DNA from: Glossina fuscipes
Lineage: Eukaryota; Arthropoda; Insecta; Diptera; Glossinidae
Length of the DNA stretch: 64,000 nucleotides
Direction of reading: 5' to 3'
Assembly (NCBI RefSeq): GCF_014805625.2
Contig: NW_023998452.1
Coordinates: forward strand, 304,455-368,454
A model generated the notes under the pieces. It worked only from the letters and a program-made list of their open reading frames with translations. It searched no databases and had not been told where the DNA came from. A program made the translations under genes and the position numbers. Positions 1 to 12,310 of the stretch are shown piece after piece; position 1 is the first letter of the stretch; every line of letters starts with the position of its first letter.

Positions 1-109
1 CTGGATAAATTTTTCTAATACACGGTAAGCACGGCCAGGGCGAATAGAAAGGAACAACATTTGTATGAAACTTTCTACATCTATGATCTCTCTATATATA
101 TGATGCGTG

Positions 110-345
110 CAATTTGTCGGCAGTTGAAAGGCAGTTACATAAACTAAAAATCAGGTTAACAACTGTTGCGGTTGTCTTTGGGCCAGAGCATGCCAGTGCA
201 TCAAATTTCATCAAATTATCAGATAAATTGCGCCCTACACGTTAAAAAAACAAGAAAGACTGACGGGCAGACAAGCGAAAGTGTTTTTCAGAGTCAATCG
301 GTATAATACTAAAGCACAAACTTAATATGCCGTAGGGCATAAAAA
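110..345 (+). repeat. Dispersed repeat family copy
   Basis: This segment shares ordered blocks with 1000-1330 and 22240-22715: a block resembling GTTGTCTTTGGGC, a block CAGTG-CATCAAATTTCATC, a GACGGGCAGACAAGC-like block and a terminal GTAGGGCATAAAAATC. The order and orientation are the same in all three. It is a short interspersed, apparently non-coding repeat. The boundaries are estimates. Confidence 0.5.
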
Positions 346-399
346 TCTCCCATAAAGTTAAGAGAACTACATGCTACATGCTGCTGCTTAGTGTGAGAT

Positions 400-1000
400 A
401 AAAATAAGTAAACAATGATAAAAATAATAGATCAATAAACGGGATAATAAAAATACAGGAAAATGAGCAGAGTAAAAGCTCTTTGAAAAAGGGGAACAAC
501 AATGAATGAAACTAAAAGTAAATAAGAATTCATAAATAATGAAAGTGAGAACAAGTAAAAGTAAATAAAAATATATAAAAATAAAAAAGAAAAGAACAAA
601 TGAAAACAAGTAAAAGTCAGTTAAGATTCATATATAATAAAAATGAATTGAATAAAACTAAACAATAATAATAAAATATAAATATATGTTAACTTGTGAA
701 AATAAATATAAATCATTGGAAATAAATAAAAGTAAATAAAAATTAATAAATAATAAACTAAACGAACAGAAAAAAACAAAAAAAAAAATAAATAAATAAA
801 TAAAAACAAAAAAGAATACAAGGAAAATAAACAAAAAGCATTGGAAGCACATGAAAGTAAATAAAAGGTAACAAATAATAATAACAATACAAATAAATAA
901 AAGTAAATAAAATTATATAAAAATTTATAAATGTAAATAAGAAAAAATGGAACTAAACAAAGAAATTGAAAAGTTAAATAAGTAAATAAGATGTGGTGGG
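400..1000. repeat. A-rich degenerate minisatellite
   Basis: The + strand is almost free of C and repeatedly shows AAAAGTAAATAAAA-like units (near 510, 555, 730, 855, 900 and 975) mixed with AATAATAATA. The long open frames on the minus strand (Phe/Leu/Tyr-rich) are a by-product of this composition, not genes. Confidence 0.7.
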
Positions 1001-1330
1001 CCACGGCCCGCCACTCAATAGCCTACACCGACCGATAGCCTATAACGACTTTTCAAGGCAAGGCATTAGGCGGGAAGTAGTTAAAAAAGGAAACCAATAG
1101 TTTTCAATAGCGTTTGTCTTTGGGCAAAAAAACTCCAGTGTATCCTGTTTTGAAAAAAAAATCTTAAGGATTGCGGATTGTAGAAAAACAAGCGGGGACA
1201 AGTGGACGGACGGACCGACAAGCTCAAATCAATTCAGAATCAATTTCTCTACAATAAAGCCAGAGTCTATCTGAGCGTCGCATACGTCCCCTTGTATCGC
1301 AAGTAGCGTAGGGTAGAACAAAAGAAAAAT
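1000..1330 (+). repeat. Dispersed repeat family copy
   Basis: Same order of blocks as at 110-345: GTTTGTCTTTGGGC followed by CCAGTGTATCC, then a GGACGGACGGACC run, AATTCAGAATCAAT and a terminal GCGTAGGGTAGAAC. It is diverged and non-coding. The ends are estimated from shared blocks. Confidence 0.5.
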
Positions 1331-2389
1331 AAATGAAAACAAACGAACAAAAAGAAAAATGCAAAGGGAAAGAAAAGAATAGGAGAGAAAATAGCCGAAG
1401 AAACAGAAAGGCAACTGTAAGCTTAAAAGGCAGCAAAGTTGCGGGTTGAACGACAAACCGTTTACAGATTTATTTCAATTAGAAATCAAAAGTAATTGTC
1501 GCTTACCATGAAAATGTAGAATAGTAGAGTCCGAAAAATTGACATAAGTCCATAATTGGTTTTTCATTAAGGCAAGACGAACAGAGAGGAAGACGAAAAA
1601 AATGCCATTTAATATAATATAGTATCTGTACGACACACGCGGCATAAGATATCATACACAGGCAACGACTTTGATTTACTCAAAATTTGATAAACTTGGG
1701 AAAGTTGAGGAAGGAATTCGCAAAAACGGTTTAAAAATAGTTTCGCTTATGATTAAACACAATCTTACTTTTCTCCTACCCAAGCCAACTTTATTCAAAC
1801 GATGACCTAACACAAGTGCCGATAACGCTATAATATATTATGCTTGCAAGACAACATGCGAATGTGATTATCTACGCATTATAGCTCACATAATTAGTAT
1901 TCCAGAGCAGTCTCAGCTCTTTTTATGCTGTTAGCACTTTGTCTTTTTCTACAGTAACCTTGAGTACTTAGCTAACTTTTGATATGGGAAGGAAGTGACG
2001 AAAATCGTGATTTGATATTTGATTTTTTTTTATTCTTTCAAAAACTTATATGCATACCTTTTGCCTAAGTAATGCGTGATAATTAAGTAAATTATTGTAG
2101 CTTCACCCAAAAGGTTGCTTACTTTCGAAATCAAAGTAAAAAAAAAGGAATACACGTGTATTCTCCTTGAGGGGAATCTTGAATGCCAAACGACTCTGAA
2201 GTATATATAAATACTGTTATCGAGCATGAAACAGTCTGAGAATTTTGCAGTTGGAAAGTATGTGCTCTCAGTTGTTTGATAATCATATGTTACAAGCTGA
2301 AAATTTTAATTTGTTTCGTCTTGTTCCGCTTGTTAATTAAAGAAAGGAACCCTACCCTCGTCTGCTGTGTATGTTCATAAAAATTGATA

Positions 2390-2890
2390 GTTGGTCTGTA
2401 AGTGAAGTTCTGCACTCCGAGGTATTACATAAAACGCATTGATATCCATAAAAAGTCCTACCTATAGCGCAGTTCCGTGTTGCTTTCACGAGTAAGGACA
2501 TCATGTACAGAAAACGACCCTCCCTAATCGACATGTTCAGGTTCAGTTCTTCTTTAAAGAGTAAGAACATTTTTTCGAAGCTTGATACCTTTTTCAGTTC
2601 TTCTGAGACGATCTTTTTGAGGTTTGATATATATCCTGTGTGAATAAAAGATCGTTACCAGGGCGACAGTTCAGTTTCCTTGCGATGGGTCCATTACACA
2701 GGAGTTTTAGATTGAAATCGCTTGTATCCAATTCATAAGAAATTTATGCTTGATGCACAGATCAGTTCTTCTTCACGAGTTATGGCAGCATTGTGATGCT
2801 TGACATATTTTTCTCCCATTATCGTATCTATAAAAAATGCCTATCTGGTCAAGAGTTTAGTTCTTCTTCTACGAGTGCAACCGTTAGTTC
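2390..2890. repeat. Degenerate tandem array
   Basis: A block like AGTTCTTCTTCACGAGT recurs around 2478, 2540, 2597, 2765 and 2860. The pair at 2441-2505 and 2823-2882 also shares the TATCYATAAAAA lead-in. The copies are diverged and the period is irregular. Confidence 0.45.
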
Positions 2891-4359
2891 AAAGCTCCGA
2901 AGCTCTCCGGAGACTGAACCGTACAAAGCTCGTCTACTTGTTGGTTACTTTGACACAATTGAAGAAAGCCTGGAATGTGCTTTCAACCAGATTGTGCTGC
3001 CTGCCACTACTGTCTATAGGAAGAATTGAAGCTATAACTGCTGTGAGAATATAAATCGATTAATAAACAATTTTCTAATCCCAACAGTAAAGAATCCACG
3101 GAATCGAAGTTACAAAAATATCGGATAAACATGTAACATATTCCATACATGGGGCGAATTCATATTCTAAAAAATACCTTCGTGTCGTACACTTAAGAAC
3201 GGGGCGACTTTTTTCATCAACGGTCCAATTTTAATTGTTATACCAAGACAGAGACGACAACAAGTCGAATCATTATGCGGTATCCTGCTGTACAGGTGAG
3301 CCTGCAGAGAAGGCAGACACAAGATATCTGCATTATTATACTCGACCTGCTGACCGATGGTTGCCCATGCCGCCGTTAAAGTAAACAAAATTAATTATAT
3401 GCTCGTAAAATATTAATGCAAGTTATGCAATGAGCGTATGCTTCCGTTTTTACAAAGTTAAAGGCTACCTTCTAACGGAGTCGAGCAGTGATGACCGGGC
3501 TTTCGTTCGGTTGGCCCTAAGTCTATTAAGAATATAAATCAATAAATTGTAACCGGGAGTTTATGTTCTGAGACCTGTTACGTAATTAAAAAAAAAAAAA
3601 ATGTCCCCTGGTCACCTTTATAAATAAATAGAAACAACCCATTAACTCAAGTTTTTTGAAATTTTCCGCTTTAAGGCAAAAAAATCACATAAATGGTCAC
3701 CTTGGTTATGTAATACGTGAATACTAGGTTATGGAAAATTTTTATTAAAATTCGTCCAGTATAAAAAACCAATTCATGGTCTTTGAAAGGTCATAGCCAT
3801 GAAATGACGTAGTTAACAAATAGCTAACAAATAGACAGACATGAATATGTGAATACAACATAACATTCGGACGTTTTTACGTACAAACATGTATTTATGC
3901 ATTCAATAGCATACGCATGCACAGTTTCGGTAAAAACTGTTAAAAAAAAAAAGTAGGTAAACTACGTACGTACGTGTTTGGCTCACACATAACGGTTTTT
4001 GTAGAATTTTAATGTTGTTAAAAAGTGCGAATCATTTCGACGCGAATTTTGAACACCTTTTATCATCAAAAAACCAAAAAAGAAGAAAAATTATGGTCAC
4101 AGAATTATTAAAGCAAATCAGTTAAGACGTAACGAACCAGAAAAGGATCTTACAGCGTATAGGTCGACAATTACATCAAGGAAGGAAGGAAGGATCACAG
4201 AATTTAAAAATTTTGCTTAACATTCTTCGTATGCCTCTATTTTCGCCCTCTACTACCAATATCAGGTCATTAACTACGAATGAAAGAAAGCTTCCATCAA
4301 GCAAGTGGCAGTAGCATGAACTTGTACTATCTCTTATCTTCAACATACGCACACTCAAG

Positions 4360-4690
4360 GGCGCGAGAAAACTTTTAATTCCCCTTTTCTTAGAGACGTA
4401 TTGCTGGTCCAAGACACTTTTCTTTTTTACACATATAGTGATGTCTGCGAGACGCGCTCTTCTGGTCGCAAGAAAATTTTTAATTTGTTTTTTGGAAAAG
4501 AGTTCGCTCGGTATTGAGTGTTTTTTTTTTCCAGAAATATAGTGCTGGCAGCAACACACGAACTTTTGGCCGTGAAAAAACTTTTTGCCGATTTCTTCTT
4601 AGAGGTGATTTTCGGACTTTATTACCTTCTTGAGCAAACGCTATGCTGCCGGCAAAAAACTTTTCGAATCTAATCTTGTTGGATGCAGAC
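4360..4690. repeat. Degenerate tandem array, unit about 100 bp
   Basis: Blocks of the form GCGAGAAAACTTTTAATT recur at about 4365, 4470, 4575 and 4652. Each is followed by a T-rich segment and a TCTTAGAGRYG-like segment. No coding capacity was recognised. Confidence 0.4.
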
Positions 4691-7600
4691 TTCTAAAGGG
4701 TTCAGGTTCTCTTCAGAAACATTAGTCACTAGTCAATCACATTTCAGTTTACAACTTTGATATATTGACATGTATGTATTGTTTTTAAGTTACAAGGGTC
4801 TAATCACACAATTCTCCGCTCCCCGCGAAAGCTGTGCAACTCTCATATAAGAATGCAGTAGTCCGTAAATCGGGACGTTTGATCGCCTGTATTTATATAA
4901 CGTCATCTATGTACATGGCAGGCGGAATGATAAATTTAGTAAGCCATGATTTGTCAATGATTGCTGTAGGAATATTGACGTATGTGAATGTGAAGTGGAT
5001 GTGAATGTATGTAATTTGTTCAAATCTAGAGACGAGCCCACAACGAATACATTCAGCTGCGATTATCGATATATGTTTATGTGTTGTTCATACATATATA
5101 TATAAATATATGTTATGTAAAAAACCAGTTTCCATTCCATTCAGTAAAGCCAAACGAGTTTTTATGTTAGCTTTTTAAACTTTAGCGTTTGATACTAACT
5201 GGAGAAAGACGTGAGTGTATTTGGTTTCTTTTTCTGTTTTTCGTTTCGCGTCGCGTCTGGTTTGACTTGGTTTGGCTGACAGTACCTGAAGTTAGTTAAG
5301 TTAATTCATTGAAATAAAATTTTATGCAAACATTTATTAGGATGAGACAAAAATTCAAGGTGAAAATGCTGTTCGGAATTTATTATAATCCTCAAAGACG
5401 TTTCAAAATTCGACCTGAACCTCGTTTTATTATCTTATTTGCACTCTACATGGTGTGCGAAAACATGTTTCAAAGGAGAGGTTCCCAAGGTGTTGTGTGC
5501 TTTAAATCCAAAAAAAAAAAAAAAATTGTGAATCCTACCCTAAGCCTGCGCATGATGGCACTTTCTTTGGAACCACAGATAAGAAACATTACAGATTAGA
5601 TATCAGACGTTCTTCGACCCACTCAACTATTTATCTGTCACGAACTACCTGCTCAACGACCCGCCGTCAAAGAAAAAACACATATTCTTCAGCAATTTTT
5701 AAAAAACAATCTGTCGAGAAGTAAAGAACTCATTTATTATCCTTTAAAGAAATAGCTATAACCCTAATGATCGGCAAAAGTGATGATATTGTGATCTTTC
5801 GGTTGTGAGCAGGAGGACTTTGAAGCAAAAGGAAAGTGTTATTAGAAATGAAAATGTTTATTGCTGGTGAGAAATCATGAAATGGATGGATCCACAACTG
5901 TGAAATCTCTCAATCCAAGAAGTTATCTGCTCACACGTTGAGCTGCACTTAAAGACAAAAATCTTGGCGTTTTCTGTAAGGATGCTTGACAAAAATTTTA
6001 TTATCGGTTCTAAGATGAAAGATGGGTAATGTGGCATCACAGAACCTTCGATACCATGCTTTTCATTGAATTAAACACTAAAATTATGAATGGAGTAAGA
6101 AGTTACTGTTGATTTGGTGGGAATTAAACGAATTAAGACTTGAACAAAATATACCAGTTATGTTGTCATTAATTGCAGCGGTAGACCTATCAAAAAGGCG
6201 AAATGTCAAAACGGCCCATAAATCAAATTAATTAATTAAATAATATGTTTTTCTTTACATATGTGTTTACGATTGTTGCAAATTTGTGATTCAGTTTAAA
6301 GAATTGACAGCACGTGAGTTTTCTGTTAAAGATTTTCTTAAATGTATGCTCTTGGCTAGCGAAAAATCTTGACTTTATTTTTAGTGGAGTGAGGAGTTGC
6401 TGTTTATTTAATAGACGTCAATAAAGTTGACATCTAAAGAAACAGATACGATAAGACGCTAATCGTAAAGACAAAATTATCCAACCATCCAAAGGAGAAA
6501 ACGATAAAATACTTAAAAAGTCAAATCAATTAAAGGTCCGAGGGGTTTTTCTAAGTACATTCCTGATATTTGCAAAATTGAAGAACTGATAAACTTATGG
6601 GGTTTCCCAAATATCGTCTTCTATGTATTCTTCTCAATTCCTCCAAGCCTCGCCTTTTGCCGATGTCATTCGCAACGCAGTAAGGGATTACTGTTGAAGA
6701 ATTGAAAAAAATTAAAACCTAAGAACAATTGTTATAGACAGAGCAGAAAAGTAAAAGTCAATCAATCAACCTTATTAATTGGAATGAAGCCTTCTTTCCC
6801 CTGATTGCCTCAGGTGTATAAATAGAGTTAAGAAGCCTGCAGACATTCGTAAAGAATAAATGTTATTCGTTATCGGCACAAATTTACGAGGTTGACCTTT
6901 TGAAATCCATTGACCTTTCGAAAATAAAAAGCTAATTTAGTTCAGGGTGTTTAGTTGGTCAAAATGTGACCTCTGCACGATGTGCAAATGTGGCTTAGTA
7001 AGATTTACACTCATAATATCGGCCAAAGAGATTTTCGAAGCATTTTGGGAACTGCTGGACTGTCGAGTTAAATCAGGTAAGTAAACTTGTTTCTTTAACA
7101 TTGTAGACTGAGATAACATGACATTTTAGAATGTTTTGATTTCCAGAAAAAGGAAAAAAAACAATAAAAACGATACGTAGGGGTACAAAGTACACCAACA
7201 ACATTACAATCACAATCTTTATACTTTAATTTGCAGACTAACGAAAATTTTCCACTAAGATTTCCAGTTTAGGCGCAACTCGCAACTCTTTAACAGCGTG
7301 TTATTTGCATATAACTCATATCATATGCATCATCTACTTTAGGGTACATACTGTAATTAGTTATGTTAAAGAACGCAACTGCTCGCTGTAATAGCACAGA
7401 ACAGTTAATGGATATTTAACAATTTAATTGCAATTAGTTAATAGAGGAAAGTGATTACGTACGCCTTGGAATTTGTGTGAGAATGAATGCAATCATTATG
7501 AGATAAGTATTAAGGTCATTGCTTATCGTTCATATATTAAATTTCTATAAACGCTTTAGAGCAGACTTATTATGATTTAATGGAAATTGATGGTGTTTTC

Positions 7601-8161
7601 TCTGTTCGCTATACAATGAGGACCTTGTGGAATGTTTGAAAAAGTAGTAACAGACGGTTACACACATTACGAGTTTATTGCAATACCCTAAAAATAATAA
7701 TAAACAAAACAGACCGCACTTGAGTTGTGAAATAAAGTAAAATGATGAATCGAGGCTTAGCAAAAGAGTTTGGTAATACCTTTAGAATATGCAGTCAATA
7801 GCAATGTTTCCCGCCATTTTTGCTTATTGTTCTCGCCTTTAAATGGCACGCGCGTAAATACTAATCACAGAACCATTCGTAACCATGACCGTAGTTTTAA
7901 CCTCCGAGTAACTGCTAAATAAAGAAGGGGGCAAGAAGCAGCAGGGGGCAGAAGCAGTTCCGCCTTGAAAATTGTTATGAGAAAAGCTCAAGGCGAAGGA
8001 GGTAGGCCTAGTGAAGGCAATGAATACTTTAAAAATTCGTATCATATCAAGTTCAATTAATCTAAGCCGGCTTTATGAGAAACTCTATCTCATGAATGTT
8101 TTCATTTAATTGTTTCCAAAGGTTTGGATTGTACTCTTCTACCGTTTTGTGCAAATTCGAA

Positions 8162-8165
8162 AATA

Positions 8166-8196
<31 letters not shown>

Positions 8197-8348
8197 TCGC
8201 CAGAGAAATAAACTCTAAGACTAAACTCTTAAAAGCACTAGCATCTAAGGCTATGGGCTTTTATCAAAAACTTTACCGCACTTGAAATTCGAACCCATAA
8301 CCATTGAGTTGCTAGCCGAGATTCCTCGCCTTCGGCCACTCAGGCGGA
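8162..8348 (-). mobile_element. tRNA-derived SINE copy
   Basis: Read on the minus strand, the element starts with a tRNA-like head: a box A-like GTGGCCGA and a box B-like GGGTTCGAATTTC. A family-specific body follows, with TAGATGCTAGTGCTTT, and it ends in a (TAA)n tail, seen here on the + strand as (ATT)n at 8166-8192. The same architecture is found at five or more other places in the window, which supports a retroposed SINE rather than a tRNA gene. Confidence 0.75.
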
Positions 8349-10060
8349 TTCGACAGTAATTAATTATAAAAGTTCTTTTTACATCCTAAACATAAATAAT
8401 TTTGTTTGTTGTCGCTGTTACAGAGTCAGACAACACAACAATATCAATACAGTTGGCTGCCCCATTTGAGGATCACAGAGTCCAGCCCGAATTTTCTGAT
8501 TAGTTATAAATGGGAGCACAAAAATATCGCGATCTTGAAAAGATTTGAACAACTAAATTAAGTTATTTAATGGATTGGGGTTTGCGCGGTTTGTGTTGAT
8601 TTCACGTGAAAAGCAAAAATTGAGTTTTATTAAACAGCCCGTAGGTGAATATGAAGTCGGACTTTGCTTACGGGGATACCCCACAAGCTCTGGGTGAGAA
8701 AACCTTGACTTTTCTGTCGAGGTTTTAAGATAAAAATTTCAAAACTTCATTTAGGAACATAAAATTCTTTTACTTCTTATAAAGATCAATTTACTGGCTC
8801 GTTAGCTCAACTGGTCTTAATAAAAACAAAGAACAATCTTCGAAAAAACATACAAATTGAATGCCACCTGTGGCGTAAGCGGCTTTCGAGCGTTGAGTAT
8901 GTGACTTTATAGCTAATGTTAAGTTCTCATGGCTGTATCTTTTCGGTATGTCGGCAAGAACTGAATCACTGTTGATACGTATTCACTACATCTACGGTTC
9001 GTTATCCAAGCCGACTGTCGTATTGAGAGACAAGAGGCTTGCTCCACGTGAAATAGCTGCTTACAGAATATTTGTACAGAACGTGCCTTTTCTGAAAGCT
9101 GTGAACGGCCCTTTGGGAAGTTCATGTTAGTTACGGTTACCCCAAATTTATTAATGTTGCGATATTAGATGGTCTTGGCCTTGTGCAGAGGAAAGGAAAT
9201 GGGCCATTAAAGGTTTCTCATTCCGGCAGCTCAGCAGTGGTAGGGTCAAATTTTTCGAGATTGTTCTATTTGCTGGAGGATAGTGCTGCTTTACACTTAA
9301 CCCCTATATCATCCTGCATCGCGCTGTTGAACTCTACGTACTGTAGGTATCTCCCATGGAAACAGTTGAGCAACTATCGTTCGAGGAGGCTAATAACGGA
9401 GGCTTTTCCGTTAGGGTGTGTGGGATTGCACTGTATGTCTTTTCAGTGCTTAACCTGCCAGTGGCTGATCACTTTTTAAAATGTAGCGGAGTGTCGTTTG
9501 ACTTACTCTCACGGAGCTAGCTCGTCTCCGCAGCTCCGAGAACGCGTTCTTATTGACGTGACCTTCTCGACCGTGGAAAATCGTTTAAGGAAGATTGCTA
9601 TCTCAAACATTTAAGCAAACGACAGGTCGTTGAGTAAAAAGGTGGCAAACTTTTAATGATTTTGAAAATACCGCACTCTCCGCGTCTGAGAGACTTTGCA
9701 TTTCGCAGTGACTTCGAATAGGAAAACCGCAATCAATGCATTTTTCTCATGTACTAGGCAATCACAAGACGCATCCTTATACAATTCTCTCACTTTACGT
9801 GTTGCAAACCGAGGGCGAGTTATGAACCATTCGATAACAAATTTTAAAGGAAAAAAAGTTTTTATTTTTTTAAATGTAAACAAACAGAATATCATGTAAT
9901 TATTATGGAGGAGAATGCATATCGAACGAATATCACTTGAACTTGAATTAAATTCATGTGAGGTATAAATAATGCCAAACTTAATTTGAATATTAATGAA
10001 CGGTAGTTTTAGTTTTGCAAATGAAAGTTTAATTTTTTTCTTGTTTGTATTCTATTGCAG

Positions 10061-11503
10061 AAGACGATATTAGAAAGCTTGAAAAAAGATGATGCCAGCT
10101 TCACTGGCGACGGTTACGTCAGTTTATCAATCATTTATTTAACATTTTCATTGTTCAATTGGTTGGCTCCGTCGTTTATAGCATCTACGAGTCCCCGGGT
10201 AGCTATGGTGGTTGGGTCATTGATTTACATGTAAGATCCGTTTCAGCAGAAGAGACAAAAGAAAGTAATGGATTCTGATAAAAATTTCTTAAGATTTTTC
10301 ATGACTACGTTCCTCTATCCTATGACGGGGCTTTTGTATACAGCAAGTGCTTTATTGGGTTTTGGTGCGGCTACACTCTGGACCGGTCAGGGTGCATTGC
10401 TGGCGCGTTGCAGTGATTCCAGCAATATATCACGCAATTCTGGCATCTTCTGGGCATTATTGCAGTGCAATATGTTCTTCGGTAATTTATTCGTCTACTT
10501 TGCGTTCCGAAATAAGGCGCACATCGACGAAAATACGCGACTAATGGTCGTTATCGTCTTGTCTGCAGTGGGATTTGCGGGAGTATTATTCCTAATCGCT
10601 GTGAGACGAGTACCTGATAACTCAGAGATGGGCGATACGAACGCAAATATGTCGCGATCTGCATGGGGTAATGCTCGGTATGCATTGCAATCGGCCGGAA
10701 AGTTATTTATAACTCGTGACATGATGTTACTTACCCTAACTTTCGTATACACAGGTAAAGGGAACATTCTTTTATTTTTTTTAAGGAAATTTTAATTTAC
10801 TAATTTTGTTTTTAATATTTTAGGTCTTGAGTTGTCATTCTTTAGCGGTATTTATGGACCTTCAGTTGGATTTACTGAAAAAATTCACGAAACGCCCAAA
10901 GAATATGTGGGTATAATCGGGATTTGCATAGGTATAGGTGGAGTGACAGCAGGCACAGTTTTTGGTATTTTGGGTTCGAAAACTGCACGTTTTGGTCGAA
11001 ATCCAATCGTCATTACCGCTTACGTTATACATTTAGTGGCGTTTTTTTTAATCTACTTAAATTTGCCCGACAATGCGCCATTTAAGGAAACGGAGGATGT
11101 ATCGTATATAGATCCTCCAAAGATCTGGCTGGCTTTGTTATGCGCTCTCATGTTGGGCTTAGGTGATGGTTCCTTTAATACACAAATTTATTCCATGTTA
11201 GCCGGAGTTTTTGTTAAACAATCTGCAGCGGCTTTTGCTATTTTTAAATTTACCCAGGTAAAGCAGGTCACATATGCCTTGTAGAAGTGACTTTCCAATC
11301 ACAAGCTTCTTATTAACTTATTCTTTTTTGTATAGTCCGTTGCGGCGGCAATCGCTTTCTTTTACGCATACCATTTGGGCTTAGGTGTCCAATTAGGAAT
11401 TTTGGTAATATTTGCAACTTTTGGCACTATTACCTTTTGCTTCGTGGAACTAAAATATAAACAGCTCGCGATATCCGAAAAGGCCGAAGAATCGGGAAAA
11501 TAA
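10061..11503 (+). CDS. UNC93-like / MFSD11 major facilitator family transporter, 5' exon missing
   Basis: Four exons join in phase: 10061-10230, 10294-10754, 10824-11257 and 11336-11503, with 63-78 nt GT-AG introns, giving 410 codons plus TAA. The protein is a multi-pass membrane protein with about eleven hydrophobic helices and matches the UNC93-like MFSD11 group (Drosophila CG18549). Recognisable segments are KTILESLKKDDASFTGDGY at the start, ASALLGFGAATLWTGQG, NSGIFWALLQCNMFFGNL and LGLGDGSFNTQIYSM. MFSD11 proteins sit in membranes and their substrate is unknown. The family starts with a short exon holding the first helix (about 30 residues, ending before KTILES). The acceptor at 10060 is clear, but I found no matching first exon upstream, so it is either far 5' or outside the window. 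The short hydrophilic C-terminus ends in ...EKAEESGK. Confidence 0.9.
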
Positions 11504-11698
11504 AATAGGAGGCAACTGGATAGCTTTGTATTCAGCTGTTTTTGTTTTGCTTTCTTTCTTTTTTTTCTCATTTCATAAAAGTTGCAAATTAATAGCATAC
11601 TTTATGGATACATGAGTATAAAGAGATTTTACTCATTTCCTGTTTTTTAGACATTCTCTGACAATAATTGTACTGCGCAATAACTAATTATAAGATGC

Positions 11699-11704
11699 AA
11701 TAAA
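11699..11704 (+). terminator. Probable poly(A) signal of the transporter gene
   Basis: AATAAA about 195 nt downstream of the TAA stop, in AT-rich sequence. It is the first canonical hexamer after the stop codon. Confidence 0.5.
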
Positions 11705-12114
11705 TAAATTATTGACTGTTATCTCGATGTTCAATTTTGTTATATATATTTTCTACTCTTATGCACTTTAATTTATGTATATACGCATATATTCTACAAT
11801 TATATTTTACATGTAACATAACGATATAATATTCTACATTTTATCTACAAATATAACATACAAAATTACAACTTTTAAATATACAACCGTTTGGGTTTTT
11901 TTTGTGAAATACATGCAAATATATATACGAAAAAAATTAAACTAATTGCGATTTAAATTTCTTTTGTGCGCTAATAAACATATGTGGATGTATGCCAAGT
12001 ATAAGTAAAAAAAAAATCGTCGCCTATTAAACGCGATGCGCACACCAATGCTTAATTCTCTCCCTTCACTAGAGCACTTGTGCCGACTTATGTTGTACTC
12101 TGAACTCTTTAAGC

Positions 12115-12310
12115 GGACTTCCTTATTATACCGAGGAATTCAGTGTAATCTTTTGCCCGTCTGTCCATCTGTCCATCTATCTCTTCTTCTCTCTGTCGAT
12201 GTATAATTGCCCACAAGCTACAACTCACGATTTTCAGATATTTGTTGACAATAAATCCTATTGAAATGGAATGGATCGAGCAATTTTTAAGGCCATTTCC
12301 CGAATAAAGC
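12115..12310 (-). repeat. Dispersed repeat family copy (partial)
   Basis: It begins on the + strand with TTATTATACCGAGGAATTC, then CCGTCTGTCCATCTGTCC. This parallels TTATTATACCGAGCGATTC and the CTGTCTGTC run at 40552-40610, so it is read as a minus-strand copy of the same family. Confidence 0.45.

Larger units (their letters stand above)
1..10060. other. Region without supported exons (intergenic, or first intron of the transporter gene)
   Basis: No open frame here has splice sites, recognisable domains or coding character that would support a gene; the longest is 127 codons and lies in low-complexity sequence. The stretch holds two copies of a dispersed repeat (about 110-345 and 1000-1330), an A-rich minisatellite (400-1000), degenerate tandem arrays (2390-2890 and 4360-4690) and a SINE (8162-8348). 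The transporter gene starting at 10061 lacks its first coding exon, so part of this region may be its first intron. Confidence 0.6.

Noticed and set aside
388..1004. Long minus-strand open frames (73, 127 and 64 codons) rich in Phe, Leu and Tyr
   Set aside because: They are complements of an A-rich minisatellite; the composition is purely that of the repeat and no conserved residues are present.
8796..8870. Possible tRNA gene from TTAGCTCAACTGGTC (box A-like)
   Set aside because: No box B at a suitable distance and no acceptor-stem pairing could be found.
9183..9479. 98-codon + strand open frame
   Set aside because: No recognisable domain, no splice support, composition like its surroundings and no conserved blocks.
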